DNA of 64,000 bases from an uncultured Cellulomonadaceae bacterium (lineage in GTDB: Bacteria; Actinomycetota; Actinomycetes; Actinomycetales; Cellulomonadaceae), in NCBI GenBank assembly GCA_947495165.1, contig CANLXM010000001.1:496001-560000 (forward strand), written 5' to 3'. The stretch's first letter is position 1. Each line of letters begins with the position of its first letter. The notes beneath the pieces are model-generated. The model made no database searches. It saw only the letters and a program-made list of their open reading frames with translations, and was not told the origin of the DNA. The position numbers and the translations under genes were made by a program. Positions 7,729-17,357 of the stretch are shown in pieces.

Positions 7729-8562
7729 TCAGGGCCCTGGGGCGGTCCCGTGCGCGACGCCGGCGTCCACCGTCGTCGGGCCGTCGTCGTCGGCGAGGTC
7801 CGCCCCGGCGAGGTCGAGCTCGGGCAGCTCCGCGTCCGCGAGGAACGCCGGAGCGTGCAGGAGCGTGATCGTGGCCCACCCGCGCACGAGCATGCCCGCG
7901 TCGCTGTCGGGCTCCTGCGCGGCGTCCGTCCCCGCGAAGGACAGCGCCAGGTGCTCGTCGTCGAGGGGATCGATGTGCGCCTGGACCATGCCGAAGCTCG
8001 CGAGCGGGGCCTTGCGCAGGCCTCGCACGCGCTCGAGCGGTCGGTCCGGAACGTTGAGGTTCACCACCCGGCCGGGATCGGGGTTCGCCAGCATCCACGT
8101 CAGGACGTGGTCCACCAGGTGCCTGCTGGTGTCCCAGTGCTGCGGGTCCGTGGCGTTGGTCGACACGGCGAGCGCGGGGATCTGGTGCGTGCTGGCGGTG
8201 AACGCGGCGCCCGCCGTGCCCGAGTGCAGGATCGCGTGCCCGGTGTTCGCACCCCGGTTGATGCCCGACAGCACCAGGTGAGGCTTGGGCCCGAAGCCGT
8301 CGAACGCCGCGAGGAGCGTGATCAGCCCCGGGGTGGCACGCACGCCATAGGACTCGACGGCGTCCGGCAGGCCCGGGGGGCGCTCGCGGTTGATGGCGAG
8401 GCGGCCGTCGGCCTCGGCGCCCATGAGCGACGCGCTGGCCCCGGACGACTCGCGTGCCGGCGCGGCGACCACCACCTCGTAGCCCTGAGCGAGCGCGGCC
8501 TCGGCGAGCACGGTGAGCCCGGGGGAGTCGATGCCGTCGTCGTTCGTGATCAGTGCGCGCAC
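7729..8562 (-). CDS. surE: 5'/3'-nucleotidase SurE
   Basis: Metal-dependent phosphatase that removes 5' or 3' phosphates from nucleoside monophosphates. The 277-residue protein opens with the signature ITNDDGIDSPG, with metal-binding Asp8 and Asp9. A Ser in ARESSGASAS (about 39) and Asn102 in LVLSGINRGANTG complete the metal site. The start is GTG, preceded by a good GGAGG ribosome site. The last 40 residues are Asp/Ala-rich and outside the conserved fold. It lies just downstream of the PfkB kinase gene on the same strand. Confidence 0.93.
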   Translation of the reverse strand: MRALITNDDGIDSPGLTVLAEAALAQGYEVVVAAPARESSGASASLMGAEADGRLAINRERPPGLPDAVESYGVRATPGLITLLAAFDGFGPKPHLVLSGINRGANTGHAILHSGTAGAAFTASTHQIPALAVSTNATDPQHWDTSRHLVDHVLTWMLANPDPGRVVNLNVPDRPLERVRGLRKAPLASFGMVQAHIDPLDDEHLALSFAGTDAAQEPDSDAGMLVRGWATITLLHAPAFLADAELPELDLAGADLADDDGPTTVDAGVAHGTAPGP

Positions 8563-8601
8563 GGTGCCTCCTGTGGGGGGACGGGGGGTGGGCAGCGGTC
8601 C

Positions 8602-9540
8602 CTAGAGCGGGGTGACCTCCACCTCGGCGGTGAAGCGTTCGATCTGGTCCCCCGGGCCGGTGCCCAGGCCGCGGCGCGTGACGTTGAGGGCGCCCGCCGC
8701 AGCGCCGAGCCGCGCCGCCTCGGCCAGGGCCAGACCGCGCGCGAGCCCGACGGCGATGCCCGCCGTCATGGAGTCGCCGGCACCGCGGTGGTCGGCGGTG
8801 CTGACCTCGGGGGTCGTGATCGCGGCAGCGCCGTCGGCGTCCACGGCGAGGGAGGCACCGTCGGCCCGGGAGACGACGACGCCGCCGAGGCCGCCCGCGA
8901 CCAGCTTCCGGGCGGCCGCCAGGAGCGAGCGCTGCGCGTCGTCCTTCGCGAACCCGCCCTCGACGAGCTCGTCGTCGCTCATCTTGAGGACGCAGCCGTC
9001 GACCTGCATGAGTGCGCGCGCCTGGTCGCCTGACAGGTCGGCGACGACCGTGCGGCCGGCGGCGCGGAGGTCGGTAGCGAGGCGCTCGAAGAAGTCGGCC
9101 GGGACGCCCTTGGGCTCCTCGGTCCCGGTGAGGATGCACACGCCCGCATCGAGCGCGGTGACGAGCGCGGTGCCGTAGAGGTCGTCGAGCGCGTGGCGGT
9201 CGAGCACCGGGCCGGGCATGCGGGCGATCTCCGTGCGCTCGCCGTCGCGGCGGTCGTGGACGTAGGCGCCGTTGGCGGGCCCGGGCGTCGGGCGGACGTC
9301 CAGCCCTTCCTCGCGGGCGAGGTGCGCGGTGACCGAACCGGTCTCGCCGCCGAACGGGCCGCACACGGTGACCTCGGCGCCGAGCGACTCCGCCATGCGC
9401 GCGAGCCAGATCCCCTGCCCGCCCGGGTGCACGTGCACCTCCGGGACAGTCTTGTCCGGCCCGCCGCCCTCGATCGTGACGGTCAGCAGCGGCTCGGGCG
9501 CGAACACGAAGACCTGCACCGGCGTCGTCGTCTTTCCCAT
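8602..9540 (-). CDS. PfkB-family sugar kinase (1-phosphofructokinase-like)
   Basis: ATP-dependent sugar or sugar-phosphate kinase of 312 residues. It carries the substrate-site motif HPGGQG (38-43) and the C-terminal HRGAGDS (251-257) with catalytic Asp256. The N-terminal pattern (VxAPEPLLTVTIEG, then GGQGIWLARMAESLGAEV) is closer to 1-phosphofructokinase and tagatose-6-phosphate kinase than to ribokinase. It is not next to a PTS gene, so the substrate is unassigned. The ATG at 9540 is the first start that gives a normal-length family member. It probably forms an operon with surE, 39 bp downstream. Confidence 0.8.
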   Translation of the reverse strand: MGKTTTPVQVFVFAPEPLLTVTIEGGGPDKTVPEVHVHPGGQGIWLARMAESLGAEVTVCGPFGGETGSVTAHLAREEGLDVRPTPGPANGAYVHDRRDGERTEIARMPGPVLDRHALDDLYGTALVTALDAGVCILTGTEEPKGVPADFFERLATDLRAAGRTVVADLSGDQARALMQVDGCVLKMSDDELVEGGFAKDDAQRSLLAAARKLVAGGLGGVVVSRADGASLAVDADGAAAITTPEVSTADHRGAGDSMTAGIAVGLARGLALAEAARLGAAAGALNVTRRGLGTGPGDQIERFTAEVEVTPL

Positions 9541-9593
9541 ACGTCCCGAGCGTAGGGGGGGGCCGCTCGTCGCGCGCCCCGAGACCCGTGGGG

Positions 9594-9989
9594 TCAGTCC
9601 GGCATCAGGCGGGAGCGGATCAGGAAGCGCTTGCCCTCGGGTGCCTCGACGCTGAACCCGGCGCCGCGGCCGTCGACGACGTCCACGGTCAGGTGCGTGT
9701 GGCGCCAGTACACGAACTGCTCGGCAGACATCCAGAAGTCGATCGGCTGGGGTTCCGCGGTGTCGGCGGGGGCGATGTCGAAGCGCGCCAGCAAGACGTC
9801 CGCGTCCGACGTCAGGAAGTCGCCCGCCGGGTAGCACATGGGTGACGAGCCGTCGCAGCAGCCGCCGGACTGGTGGAACATCAGCGGGCCGTGCTTGTCC
9901 CAGAGCGTCCGCAGCAGCGCCACGGCCTCGTCGGTCATGGCGACCCGGGAGTCGGTCTCGCCGTCCACCACGACGTCTCCGTCGATCAT
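9594..9989 (-). CDS. DUF779 domain protein, companion of aldehyde dehydrogenase
   Basis: 131-residue protein with the DUF779 signature HQSGGCCDGSSPMCY around residue 40 and a conserved FWMSAEQFVYWRHTHLTVDVVDGRG segment. DUF779 genes are commonly found next to acetaldehyde/aldehyde dehydrogenase genes in actinobacteria, as here. Function is unknown; the paired cysteines suggest metal or redox chemistry (inference). The start at 9989 has GGAAGG upstream. A palindromic repeat and a hairpin separate it from the dehydrogenase gene upstream, so co-transcription may be partial. Confidence 0.8.
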   Translation of the reverse strand: MIDGDVVVDGETDSRVAMTDEAVALLRTLWDKHGPLMFHQSGGCCDGSSPMCYPAGDFLTSDADVLLARFDIAPADTAEPQPIDFWMSAEQFVYWRHTHLTVDVVDGRGAGFSVEAPEGKRFLIRSRLMPD

Positions 9990-10071
9990 CAGCGTGCCTT
10001 CCGTCGTCGTCGTCGTCCCTGTCGCTACCGCCCCGGCTTCCCGCCCCGCCCCCCTCCCGCCTCCCCGAGAC

Positions 10072-10124
10072 CCGGGATTGTGCGGAATCTGTTGCTCATT
10101 GCAGCAGATTCTGCACAATCCCGG
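10072..10124. repeat. 53-bp palindromic intergenic repeat, copy 2
   Basis: Copy of the element at 3426-3478, with 24-bp arms that match at 22 positions (starts CCGGGATTGTGCGGAATC, ends TTCTGCACAATCCCGG). It lies between the aldehyde dehydrogenase and DUF779 genes. Arms are better preserved than in copy 1. Confidence 0.75.
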
Positions 10125-10151
10125 AGGCAGGGTTGAGGGGGGAGGGGACCG

Positions 10152-10168
10152 GGCCCGGGCCCCGGGCC
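10152..10168 (-). terminator. GC-rich hairpin at the end of the aldehyde dehydrogenase gene
   Basis: GGCCCGG and CCGGGCC form a 7-bp stem with a 3-base loop directly after the stop codon. No U-tract follows. It may cause partial termination or stabilise the message before DUF779. Confidence 0.4.
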
Positions 10169-11691
10169 TAGAAGAAACCGAGGGCGTTCTCCGAGTAGCT
10201 GACCAAGAGGTTCTTGGTCTGCTGGTAGTGGGACAGGGCGTGCTTGGAGTTCTCGCGCCCGATCCCGGAGCTCTTGTAGCCACCGAACGCCGCGCCGGCG
10301 GGGTAGGCGTGGTAGTTGTTCACCCACACGCGCCCGGCCTGGATGTCGCGGCCCGCGCGGTAGGCGATGTTGCCGTTGCGGGACCACACGCCGGCGCCGA
10401 GACCGTAGAGGGTGTCGTTCGCGAGCGCGATGCCGTCGTCGTAGTCCTTGAACCGCGTGACCGCCACGACGGGCCCGAAGATCTCCTCCTGGAACACGCG
10501 CATCGAGTTCTGGCCCTCGAAGACGGTGGGTGCGACGTAGAACCCGTCGGTGAGGTCGCCGCCGAGGTCGACGCGCTCCCCGCCGATCGCGATGCTCGCG
10601 CCCTCCTGCTTGCCGATGTCGATGTAGCTGAGGATCTTCTCGAGCTGGTCGTTAGACGCCTGGGCGCCGACCTGCGTGTCGGTGTCGAGCGGGTTGCCCT
10701 GGATGATCTTGCCCGTGCGGTCGAGCGCGTCGCTCAGGAACGAGTCGTAGATCGACTCCTGGATGAGCGAGCGGCTCGGGCAGGTGCAGACCTCGCCCTG
10801 GTTGAAGGCGAAGAGCACGAAGCCCTCCTGCGCCTTGTCGTAGTAGGCGTCCTTGGCGTCCGCGACGTCCGCGAAGAAGAGGTTGGGGCTCTTGCCGCCG
10901 AGCTCGACCGTCGACGGGATGAGGTTGGCGCTCGCGTACTGGAGGATCAGCCGGCCCGTGGTGGTCTCGCCGGTGAAGGCGATCTTGCGGATCCGCTTGG
11001 ACGACGCGAGCGGCTTGCCGGCCTCGAGCCCGAACCCGTTGACGACGTTCACGAGGCCCGGGGGCAGCACGTCGGCGAGCAGCTCCATCAGCACGAGGAT
11101 CGACACCGGCGTCTGCTCGGCGGGCTTGAGCACGATCGCGTTGCCGGCCGCGAGCGCGGGCGCCAGCTTCCAGGTCGCCATGAGCAGCGGGAAGTTCCAT
11201 GGGATGATCTGCCCGACGACACCCAGCGGCTCGGCGTAGTGGTAGGCGACCGTGTCCCCGTCGAGCTCGGTGAACTCGCCCTCCTGGGAGCGGATGACCG
11301 ACGCGAAGTAGCGGAAGTGGTCGGCGGCCAGCGGCAGGTCGGCGTTGAGGGGCTCGCGGATCGCCTTGCCGTTGTCCCACGTCTCGGCGACGGCGAGCAT
11401 CTCGCGGTTCGCGTCGATCACGTCGGCGACCTTGTTCAGCACGGCGGCGCGCTCGGTGGTGCTGGCCTTGCCCCAGGCGGGGGCGGCCTTGTGCGCGGCG
11501 TCGAGCGCGGCTTCGATGTCCTCGGCGGTGCCGCGGGCGACCTCGGCGAACGGCTTGCCGGTCACCGGCGAGATGTCCTCGAAGTACTGGCCCTGCACGG
11601 GCCTGACCCACTCGCCGCCGATCCAGTGCTCGTAGCGCGGCTTGAAGGTGACCAGGGAGTCCGGGGTCCCCGGAGGTGCGTAGACGGTCAT
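10168..11691 (-). CDS. NAD-dependent aldehyde dehydrogenase (acetaldehyde-type)
   Basis: Oxidises acetaldehyde or related short aldehydes to the acid. The 507-residue protein is a standard ALDH: Asn166 in PWNFP, the NAD motif GETTTG (241-246), general base Glu263 in VELGGKSPN, and catalytic Cys302 in [11 protein letters not shown]. Close similarity to the ExaC/acetaldehyde dehydrogenase group, plus the DUF779 neighbour and the GAF regulator gene directly upstream on the same strand, supports a role in alcohol or acetoin oxidation. The ATG has AAAGGAG 7 nt upstream. PEP carboxykinase and a RamB-like regulator follow nearby, fitting acetate metabolism. Confidence 0.93.
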   Translation of the reverse strand: MTVYAPPGTPDSLVTFKPRYEHWIGGEWVRPVQGQYFEDISPVTGKPFAEVARGTAEDIEAALDAAHKAAPAWGKASTTERAAVLNKVADVIDANREMLAVAETWDNGKAIREPLNADLPLAADHFRYFASVIRSQEGEFTELDGDTVAYHYAEPLGVVGQIIPWNFPLLMATWKLAPALAAGNAIVLKPAEQTPVSILVLMELLADVLPPGLVNVVNGFGLEAGKPLASSKRIRKIAFTGETTTGRLILQYASANLIPSTVELGGKSPNLFFADVADAKDAYYDKAQEGFVLFAFNQGEVCTCPSRSLIQESIYDSFLSDALDRTGKIIQGNPLDTDTQVGAQASNDQLEKILSYIDIGKQEGASIAIGGERVDLGGDLTDGFYVAPTVFEGQNSMRVFQEEIFGPVVAVTRFKDYDDGIALANDTLYGLGAGVWSRNGNIAYRAGRDIQAGRVWVNNYHAYPAGAAFGGYKSSGIGRENSKHALSHYQQTKNLLVSYSENALGFF

Positions 11692-11822
11692 GTCGCTCCT
11701 TTGACGTCGTTGTCAGGTGAGCGCCTCGAGTGCTCGAGGGGCATGGCCCTCACGCTAGGTCGCGCGACGTTGCGTCCGGTTGCACCGCAGGACAAAGGTC
11801 CCTTGCGTCGTATCATCCCGTC

Positions 11823-13139
11823 TCAGACCAGCTCGGACTCGATCGTCTGCAGGTGCGCGACGACGCCCGCGCGCTTGGGGGACCGCGCCGGCAGCAGGCG
11901 CAGGGCCAGGCGCCACAGCTCGACGTCGTAGCGCGCCTCCTCCGTGCGGGCGTAGGCGAGCAGGGTCTCCACGCCGGCGTCGGCGAGGACCGTCTCACGC
12001 AGGCATCCGCTGACCTCCGCGCGCAGCGCCTGGATCCCCGGGGCGCTGGACCCGGGCAGCACGGGCCCCGCATAGCTGCCGAGCGCGACGCGGTGGGCAC
12101 CGCGCGCGCAGAACGCCAGGACGCGGTGGGCGTCGAGGTCCACGGGGCGGGTCAGCCGGTACGGGCGGGACGCTGGTGCGAGGTCGGGCGCGACGGCGTC
12201 GAGGATGCGCCGCAGCCGCACCATCTCCGCGCGGAGGGTCACGACGGCTTGGTCGCGCCCGTACACCGCACGGGCGAGGTCGTCCGCCGAGAGACCCGCC
12301 CGGTGGTGCGCGAGCAGCGTGAGAATCTCGGCGTGCCGGGTGCTGAGCTCGACGGACCGCGCGCCGCCGACGTGCAGGAGCCCGCGCTCGCGGCCCAGCA
12401 CGGTGAGCGTGACGTCGTCGGTCGGGCCCTGCGGCGCGGGGGCACCGCGGGTCGGTGCGCTGCGGGTCGGCGCCCCGCGCGTCGATGCGCCACGAGGCTG
12501 AGCGCCGCGAGGCCGAGCGGTACTTGCGGCCCGCGTCCCGCTCGACGCGCGCAGGGAGCGGAGGGCGAGCTCGGCCTCGACCGCGGCGACGGTGGCCTCG
12601 AGCAGGGGCAGCGTCACGGGCCCGACGGCGTCGGCGCCGCCCGTGATGTCGATGACCCCGACGACGGCGCCGGTCGCCCGGTCGCGGACCGGCACGGCGC
12701 TGCAGCTCCACGGGTGCACGACGCGGGCGAAGTGCTCCTCGCGGTGGATCTGCACGCTGCGTCCGAGCGCAAGTGCGGTGCCGGGGGCGCTCGTTCCGGC
12801 GGCGGCCTCGGACCAGTCGGCGCCGGCGACGAAGGCCATGCGCTCGGCCTTGCGGCGCAGGGAGCGGTCGCCGTCCACCCACAGCAGCCGGCCGGTCTGG
12901 TCGCCGACGGCGACGACGAGCCCGGCGTCGAGCGTGTGCCGGACGAGCAGCTCGTGGATCACCGGAAGGACGCCAGCCAGGGGGTGCCCAGCGCGGCGGA
13001 GCTGCAGGTCGGTCTCGGGCAGGATGCGGTCCGGCACGGCGTCCGGGTCGAGGCGGTAGGCCGACGAGCGCAGCCACGACTCCGCGACGAGCGGGCGCAG
13101 TCCCGATCCCGCGGCGTGGCCCCGCGCTGCAGCCGCCAC
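11823..13139 (-). CDS. GAF-domain transcriptional regulator (AcoR-like N-terminus, no AAA domain)
   Basis: 438-residue regulator. Residues about 20-190 look like a sensory GAF domain of the AcoR kind (VAESWLRSSAYRLDPD, GLVVAVGDQTGRLLWVDG, then HFARVVHPWSCSAVPVRD). A low-complexity linker with repeated RGAP/RSAPT units follows (about 205-235). The C-terminus resembles a winged helix (SVELSTRHAEILTLLAHHRAGLSADDLARAVYG). The sigma-54 AAA module of true AcoR is absent. The start is GTG after GGGGGTG. It is directly upstream of the aldehyde dehydrogenase gene on the same strand and very probably controls it; the ligand is unknown. Confidence 0.8.
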   Translation of the reverse strand: MAAAARGHAAGSGLRPLVAESWLRSSAYRLDPDAVPDRILPETDLQLRRAGHPLAGVLPVIHELLVRHTLDAGLVVAVGDQTGRLLWVDGDRSLRRKAERMAFVAGADWSEAAAGTSAPGTALALGRSVQIHREEHFARVVHPWSCSAVPVRDRATGAVVGVIDITGGADAVGPVTLPLLEATVAAVEAELALRSLRASSGTRAASTARPRGAQPRGASTRGAPTRSAPTRGAPAPQGPTDDVTLTVLGRERGLLHVGGARSVELSTRHAEILTLLAHHRAGLSADDLARAVYGRDQAVVTLRAEMVRLRRILDAVAPDLAPASRPYRLTRPVDLDAHRVLAFCARGAHRVALGSYAGPVLPGSSAPGIQALRAEVSGCLRETVLADAGVETLLAYARTEEARYDVELWRLALRLLPARSPKRAGVVAHLQTIESELV

Positions 13140-13258
13140 AGCAGCACCCCCGATCGACGTTGGTCGGCAGACAGCCCCAGGCTATCCGAGCGATGATCCG
13201 GTGCCCACCGGCACTGTCCCCGCCGCCCACGCCCCGCACCGTCGCCCCCGCACGCGGC

Positions 13259-15106
13259 TCAGGCCTGCAGCCGGGTCCGCAGCGCGCGGAGCTCGTCGCG
13301 CATCGCACCGGGGAGCCGGCCGTCGAACGTGTCGAAGAACTGCTCCGTGAGGTCGGCCTCGGCGAGCCAGGAGTCCCGGTCGACCGCGAAGAGCTCGTCG
13401 AGCGCGCCGTCGGGCAGGTCGAGGTCGTCCGTGCGCAGCGCACCGGGGGCGGGCACGATCCCGACGGGCGTCTCGACGCCCGGGGCCGCTCCGTCGTCGG
13501 CGCCCGTCCGTGCGAGCGTGCGTCGGGCGATCCACTCGATCACGCGGGAGTTCTCACCGAAGCCCGGCCACAGGAAGCCGCCGTCGGCGCCCTTGCGGAA
13601 CCAGTTCACCTGGAAGACCAGCGGGCGCTTGTCCGGAGCGATCCCGGCGCCCACCTCGAGCCAGTGCGCCCAGTGGTCGGCCATGTTGTAGCCGCAGAAC
13701 GGCAGCATCGCGAAGGGGTCGCGCCGGAGCGCGCCGACGGTGCCCTCCGCCGCGGCGGTCTGCTCGGAAGAGATCGTGGCGCCCATGAAGACGCCGTGCT
13801 CCCAGGACAGCGCCTGCGCCACGAGCGGCACGTTGGTCGCGCGCCGCCCGCCGAAGACGATCGCGTCGATGGGCACGCCCGCCGGGTCGTCCCAGACGTC
13901 CGCGATCGACGGGCACTGCGCGGCGGCCACCGTGAAGCGAGAGTTCGGGTGCGCGGCGGGCGCGCCGACGTCGGGCGTCCAGTCCTGGCCCCGCCAGTCC
14001 GTCAGGTGCGCCGGCGGGGTGTCGGTGAGCCCCTCCCACCACACGTCGCCGTCGTCCGTGAGCGCGACGTTCGTGAAGATCGTGTCGTGCGTGAGCGTGG
14101 CGATCGCCGTCGGGTTGGTCGTGTGTCCCGTTCCGGGCGCGACGCCGAAGAACCCCGCCTCCGGGTTGATCGCGCGCAGCGTGCCGTCCGGGCCGCGGCG
14201 CAGCCACGCGATGTCGTCGCCGACGGTCTCGACCGTCCAGCCCGGGATCGTCGGGCGCAGCATCGCCAGGTTGGTCTTGCCGCACGCCGACGGGAATGCC
14301 GCCGCGAGGTGGAACGCGCGCCCCTCCGGCGACGTCGCGCGGATGATCAGCATGTGCTCGGCCAGCCAGCCCTCGTCGCGCGCGATCGCCGACGCGATCC
14401 GCAACGCGAAGCACTTCTTGCCGAGCAGCGCGTTACCGCCGTAGCCCGAGCCGTACGACCAGATCTCGCGGGTCTCGGGGAACTGGACGATGTACTTGGT
14501 CGGGTTGCACGGCCACGCGACGTCCGCCGCGCCGTCGGCCAGGGGAGCACCCACGCTGTGCACGGCCGGGACGAAGGGCGTCCCGGCGTCGATCAGCTCG
14601 AGCACCTCGTCGCTCACCCGCGTCATGAGATGCATGCTCACGACGACGTAGGGCGAGTCGGTGATCTCGATCCCCACCTGGGACAGCGGGCCGCCCACCG
14701 GACCCATCGAGAACGGGATGACGTACATCGTGCGGCCCCGCATCGCGCCGTCGAACACCCCGCGCAGCTCGGAGCGCATCTCGGCCGGCGCGCGCCAGTT
14801 GTTCGTCGGGCCGGCGTCGGCCTCGGTGCGCGAGCAGATGAACGTGCGGGACTCGACGCGCGCGACGTCGTCGGGATCCGACCGTGCCAGGAAGCTGCCG
14901 GGGCGGAGGTCCGGGTTGAGGGGGATCAGCGTGCCCTGGTCGACCATGAGGCGCTCGAGCTCGCGGCGCTCCTCGGGGGACCCGTCGCACCAGACGACCT
15001 CGTCTGGGCGGGTGAGGGCGGCGACGGCGTCGACCCAGGCGCGCGCGGAGCCTCCTGGGAGGGGCGCGGCGGGGAGGGAGGGGGACTCGAGCAGCGACGT
15101 CATCAT
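13259..15106 (-). CDS. pckG: Phosphoenolpyruvate carboxykinase (GTP)
   Basis: Converts oxaloacetate and GTP to phosphoenolpyruvate, CO2 and GDP, the first committed step of gluconeogenesis from acetate or fatty acids. The 615-residue protein has the GTP-type active-site loop FPSACGKTN (271-279) with the reactive Cys, preceded by [21 protein letters not shown]. Downstream are [22 protein letters not shown] and the [11 protein letters not shown] segment, all hallmarks of the GTP class. It is divergent from the RamB-like regulator gene, the arrangement expected if acetate-responsive control acts on the shared 110-bp gap. Confidence 0.96.
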   Translation of the reverse strand: MMTSLLESPSLPAAPLPGGSARAWVDAVAALTRPDEVVWCDGSPEERRELERLMVDQGTLIPLNPDLRPGSFLARSDPDDVARVESRTFICSRTEADAGPTNNWRAPAEMRSELRGVFDGAMRGRTMYVIPFSMGPVGGPLSQVGIEITDSPYVVVSMHLMTRVSDEVLELIDAGTPFVPAVHSVGAPLADGAADVAWPCNPTKYIVQFPETREIWSYGSGYGGNALLGKKCFALRIASAIARDEGWLAEHMLIIRATSPEGRAFHLAAAFPSACGKTNLAMLRPTIPGWTVETVGDDIAWLRRGPDGTLRAINPEAGFFGVAPGTGHTTNPTAIATLTHDTIFTNVALTDDGDVWWEGLTDTPPAHLTDWRGQDWTPDVGAPAAHPNSRFTVAAAQCPSIADVWDDPAGVPIDAIVFGGRRATNVPLVAQALSWEHGVFMGATISSEQTAAAEGTVGALRRDPFAMLPFCGYNMADHWAHWLEVGAGIAPDKRPLVFQVNWFRKGADGGFLWPGFGENSRVIEWIARRTLARTGADDGAAPGVETPVGIVPAPGALRTDDLDLPDGALDELFAVDRDSWLAEADLTEQFFDTFDGRLPGAMRDELRALRTRLQA

Positions 15107-15216
15107 CGGTTCCGATCTTCTGGGGTTCGGCTTGTCTTCACTCTCGCCCCGGTGGTAGACCGTCTTCTAGCGCAACGATGCGTCAAGAACGGACGATCTT
15201 TCCAGGAGATGAAGCC

Positions 15217-16647
15217 GTGGACCTGATGACCCTCGGACGACGGGTCCGGCACTTCCGCACGGCGCGCGGCCTGACCCTGGACGACCTGTCCGCCGCCACC
15301 GGTACCGCCCCCAGCCAGCTGTCGCTGATCGAGAACGGCAAGCGCGAGCCGCGCATCTCGCTGCTCGGCGCGATCGCCACCGCGCTCGACGTCGCCGTCA
15401 ACGACCTGCTCTCCGAGGAGCCGCCCTCACGGCGTGCGGCGCTCGAGATCGAGCTCGACCGCGCACAGCGCTCCGCGCACTTCACCAAGCTGGGCCTCCC
15501 GCAGGTCAAGGCCAGCCAGAAGCTGCCGCAGCCCGTGCTCGAGAACCTCGTCGGGCTGCACCGCGAGCTCGCCCGGCGGGCGCGAGAAGCGATCGCCACG
15601 CCCGAGGAGGCGCGGCGCGCCAACACCCAGCTGCGGCTCGCCATGCAGGCCCGCAACAACTACCTGCCCGAGATCGAGGCGCTGGGCGAGGAGATGGCCC
15701 GCAAGGCCGGCTATACCGTCGGCGCGCTGACCCACCACACCGTGGCGCGGATGGCGGAGCAGCTTGGGTTCACCCTTCTGCACGTCGACGACCTCCCACA
15801 CTCCACGCGCACCGTCACCGACCTCGCCCACGGACGCATCTACCTGCCGCCCGCGTCGATCCCCGGCGGGCACGGCCTGCGATCCTTGGCGCTGCAGGCC
15901 ATCGGGCACCGCGTGCTCGAGCACACCCGCCCGACGTCGTACGCCGACTTCCTGCGCCAACGCCTCGAGATCAACTACTTCGCCGCGGCCTGCCTGATCC
16001 CGCGGAGCACCGCCGTCGGCTGGCTCGAGGCCCGCAAGAAGGAGAAGGACCTCGCGGTCGAGGACTTCCGGGACGCGTTCGGGGTCACGCACGAGGCCGC
16101 GGCCCAACGGTTCACCAACCTGGCCACCGAGCACCTGGGCATCCGGGTGCACTTCATGCGCGTGGGCGACGACGGCGCGCTCTACCGCGGGTACGAGAAC
16201 GACGGGCTGACCTTCCCCGCAGACATCACCGGGGCGATCGAGGGACAGTCCGTGTGCCGGCGGTGGGCGGCGCGCACCGCGTTCCTGCGCCGCGACCGCG
16301 CCACGGAGTTCTACCAGTACACGGACAACCCGGCCGGGACGTACTGGTGCTCCACACAGACGGGCACGACGGCGTCGGGCGACTTCTCGATCAGCGTCGG
16401 GGTGCCGTTCGCCGACGTCAAGTGGTTCCGCGGGCGGGAGACCGACCGGCGCCTGACGTCGACCTGCCCCGACGAGGCCTGCTGCCACCGGCCGCCCAGC
16501 ACGCTCGCCGAGCGGTGGGTCGGCGCCTCGTGGCCGAGCGCCCTGATGCACCAGCACGTGCTCTCCGCCCTGCCGGCCGGGCGGTTTCCCGGCGTTGACG
16601 ACACCGAGGTCTACGAGTTCCTGGAGAAGCACGCGCCGCGCGCGTGA
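15217..16647 (+). CDS. ramB: RamB-like XRE-family regulator of acetate/short-chain acyl metabolism
   Basis: 476-residue regulator. Residues 8-62 are an XRE helix-turn-helix (TLDDLSAATGTAPSQLSLIE). The middle (about 150-290) is an IrrE/ImmA-type domain in which the metalloprotease HExxH is not preserved (the position reads GHRVLEH). The C-terminal region has a Cys-rich CPDEACCHRPP. This layout matches RamB of Corynebacterium, which controls acetate, glyoxylate and PEP carboxykinase genes. GTG at 15217 is chosen because AGGAGA lies 8 nt upstream; ATG codons at 15178 and 15226 are alternatives. It is divergent from pckG. Confidence 0.85.
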   Translation: MDLMTLGRRVRHFRTARGLTLDDLSAATGTAPSQLSLIENGKREPRISLLGAIATALDVAVNDLLSEEPPSRRAALEIELDRAQRSAHFTKLGLPQVKASQKLPQPVLENLVGLHRELARRAREAIATPEEARRANTQLRLAMQARNNYLPEIEALGEEMARKAGYTVGALTHHTVARMAEQLGFTLLHVDDLPHSTRTVTDLAHGRIYLPPASIPGGHGLRSLALQAIGHRVLEHTRPTSYADFLRQRLEINYFAAACLIPRSTAVGWLEARKKEKDLAVEDFRDAFGVTHEAAAQRFTNLATEHLGIRVHFMRVGDDGALYRGYENDGLTFPADITGAIEGQSVCRRWAARTAFLRRDRATEFYQYTDNPAGTYWCSTQTGTTASGDFSISVGVPFADVKWFRGRETDRRLTSTCPDEACCHRPPSTLAERWVGASWPSALMHQHVLSALPAGRFPGVDDTEVYEFLEKHAPRA

Positions 16648-16800
16648 GGCGGCGCCCCCGGTCTCCCGCTTCCGATGGCCGGGCCCTGGCCCGGTCCGTC
16701 CGGAGCGCCCCGATATGCTCTGGCCGGGCGACGTCGTCGGCCACTAGCATGTGGCTCGTGCGCCGGTCGGCGCACGTCGGCAGGGTGCAGGGGGAGCAAG

Positions 16801-17226
16801 ATGCTGCGCGCACGAATGCGGGCTGCGCGGACGGCCATGGTCGCCGTGACCGTGCTGGGCGCGCTCGCGCTCGGCGCCTGCCAGCCTGAGGCCGGGTGCG
16901 TCGGGCGCGCGACGCCCGAGGAGACGCTCGCCGGGTTCCTGCGCGCCGCCGTCGGGAACGACGCGACCGGTGCGCGCGGATATGCCGACGTCACCTACGT
17001 GCTCGAGGACGAGACCGTGACCGGGCTGTCCCAGGCGCTGTCGGGGGTGGCCGTCGAGACGCTCGACCTCGACCCGGAGCAGCACGGCGAGGTGTTCTAC
17101 TTCGCGGTCGAGGACGACGCGGGGGCCCCGGTCGGGACGTTCTCGGTGCGCCGGAGCGACCGCTGCCACGGGGTCCTGTGGGCGGACGTCTCGTCCCGCA
17201 CGACCACGGCGACACGCCCCCGCTAG
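16801..17226 (+). CDS. Small putative lipoprotein
   Basis: 141 residues with a lipoprotein signal: positive N-terminus (MLRARMRAART), hydrophobic core and lipobox LGAC, so it is probably anchored to the outer face of the membrane. The mature part (ATPEETLAGFLRAAVGNDATGARGYADVTYV...) resembles small actinobacterial lipoproteins with an NTF2-like fold; I do not recognise a specific family. The ATG is preceded by GGGGAG. Function is unknown. Confidence 0.65.
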   Translation: MLRARMRAARTAMVAVTVLGALALGACQPEAGCVGRATPEETLAGFLRAAVGNDATGARGYADVTYVLEDETVTGLSQALSGVAVETLDLDPEQHGEVFYFAVEDDAGAPVGTFSVRRSDRCHGVLWADVSSRTTTATRPR

Positions 17227-17244
17227 CCCGCCGCGCCCAGCCCC

Positions 17245-17295
17245 AAGTTGGGAGCACCTCTGCACGCCACCACCGTGCAGAAGTGCTCCGAAGTT
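17245..17295. repeat. 51-bp palindromic repeat, copy upstream of the DUF559 gene
   Basis: Two 22-bp arms (left 17245-17266, starting AAGTTGGGAGCACCTC; right 17274-17295) match at 19 of 22 positions around a 7-base loop. The left arm differs by one base from the left arm at 18267-18288. The spacing places one copy on each side of the DUF559 gene. Confidence 0.75.
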
Positions 17296-17357
17296 CGGTC
17301 TGGTGCGTACATCCACAGGGGATGCTCGTGGAAGGGGGCCTCCGGCAGGGTGGGGGT

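Noticed and set aside
5774..9364. A 1196-residue minus-strand open frame across the polymerase, surE and kinase genes
   Set aside because: Low-complexity Arg/Ala/Gly/Pro composition and overlap with three recognisable genes in another frame.
15217..16647. The RamB-like protein as an active IrrE-type metalloprotease
   Set aside because: The HExxH zinc motif is not preserved in the relevant helix, so only a sensory or structural role is supported.
16679..16694. Hairpin after the RamB-like gene as its terminator
   Set aside because: The CCGGGCC/GGCCCGG stem has only a two-base nominal loop and no U-tract, and such pairs are frequent by chance at this GC content.
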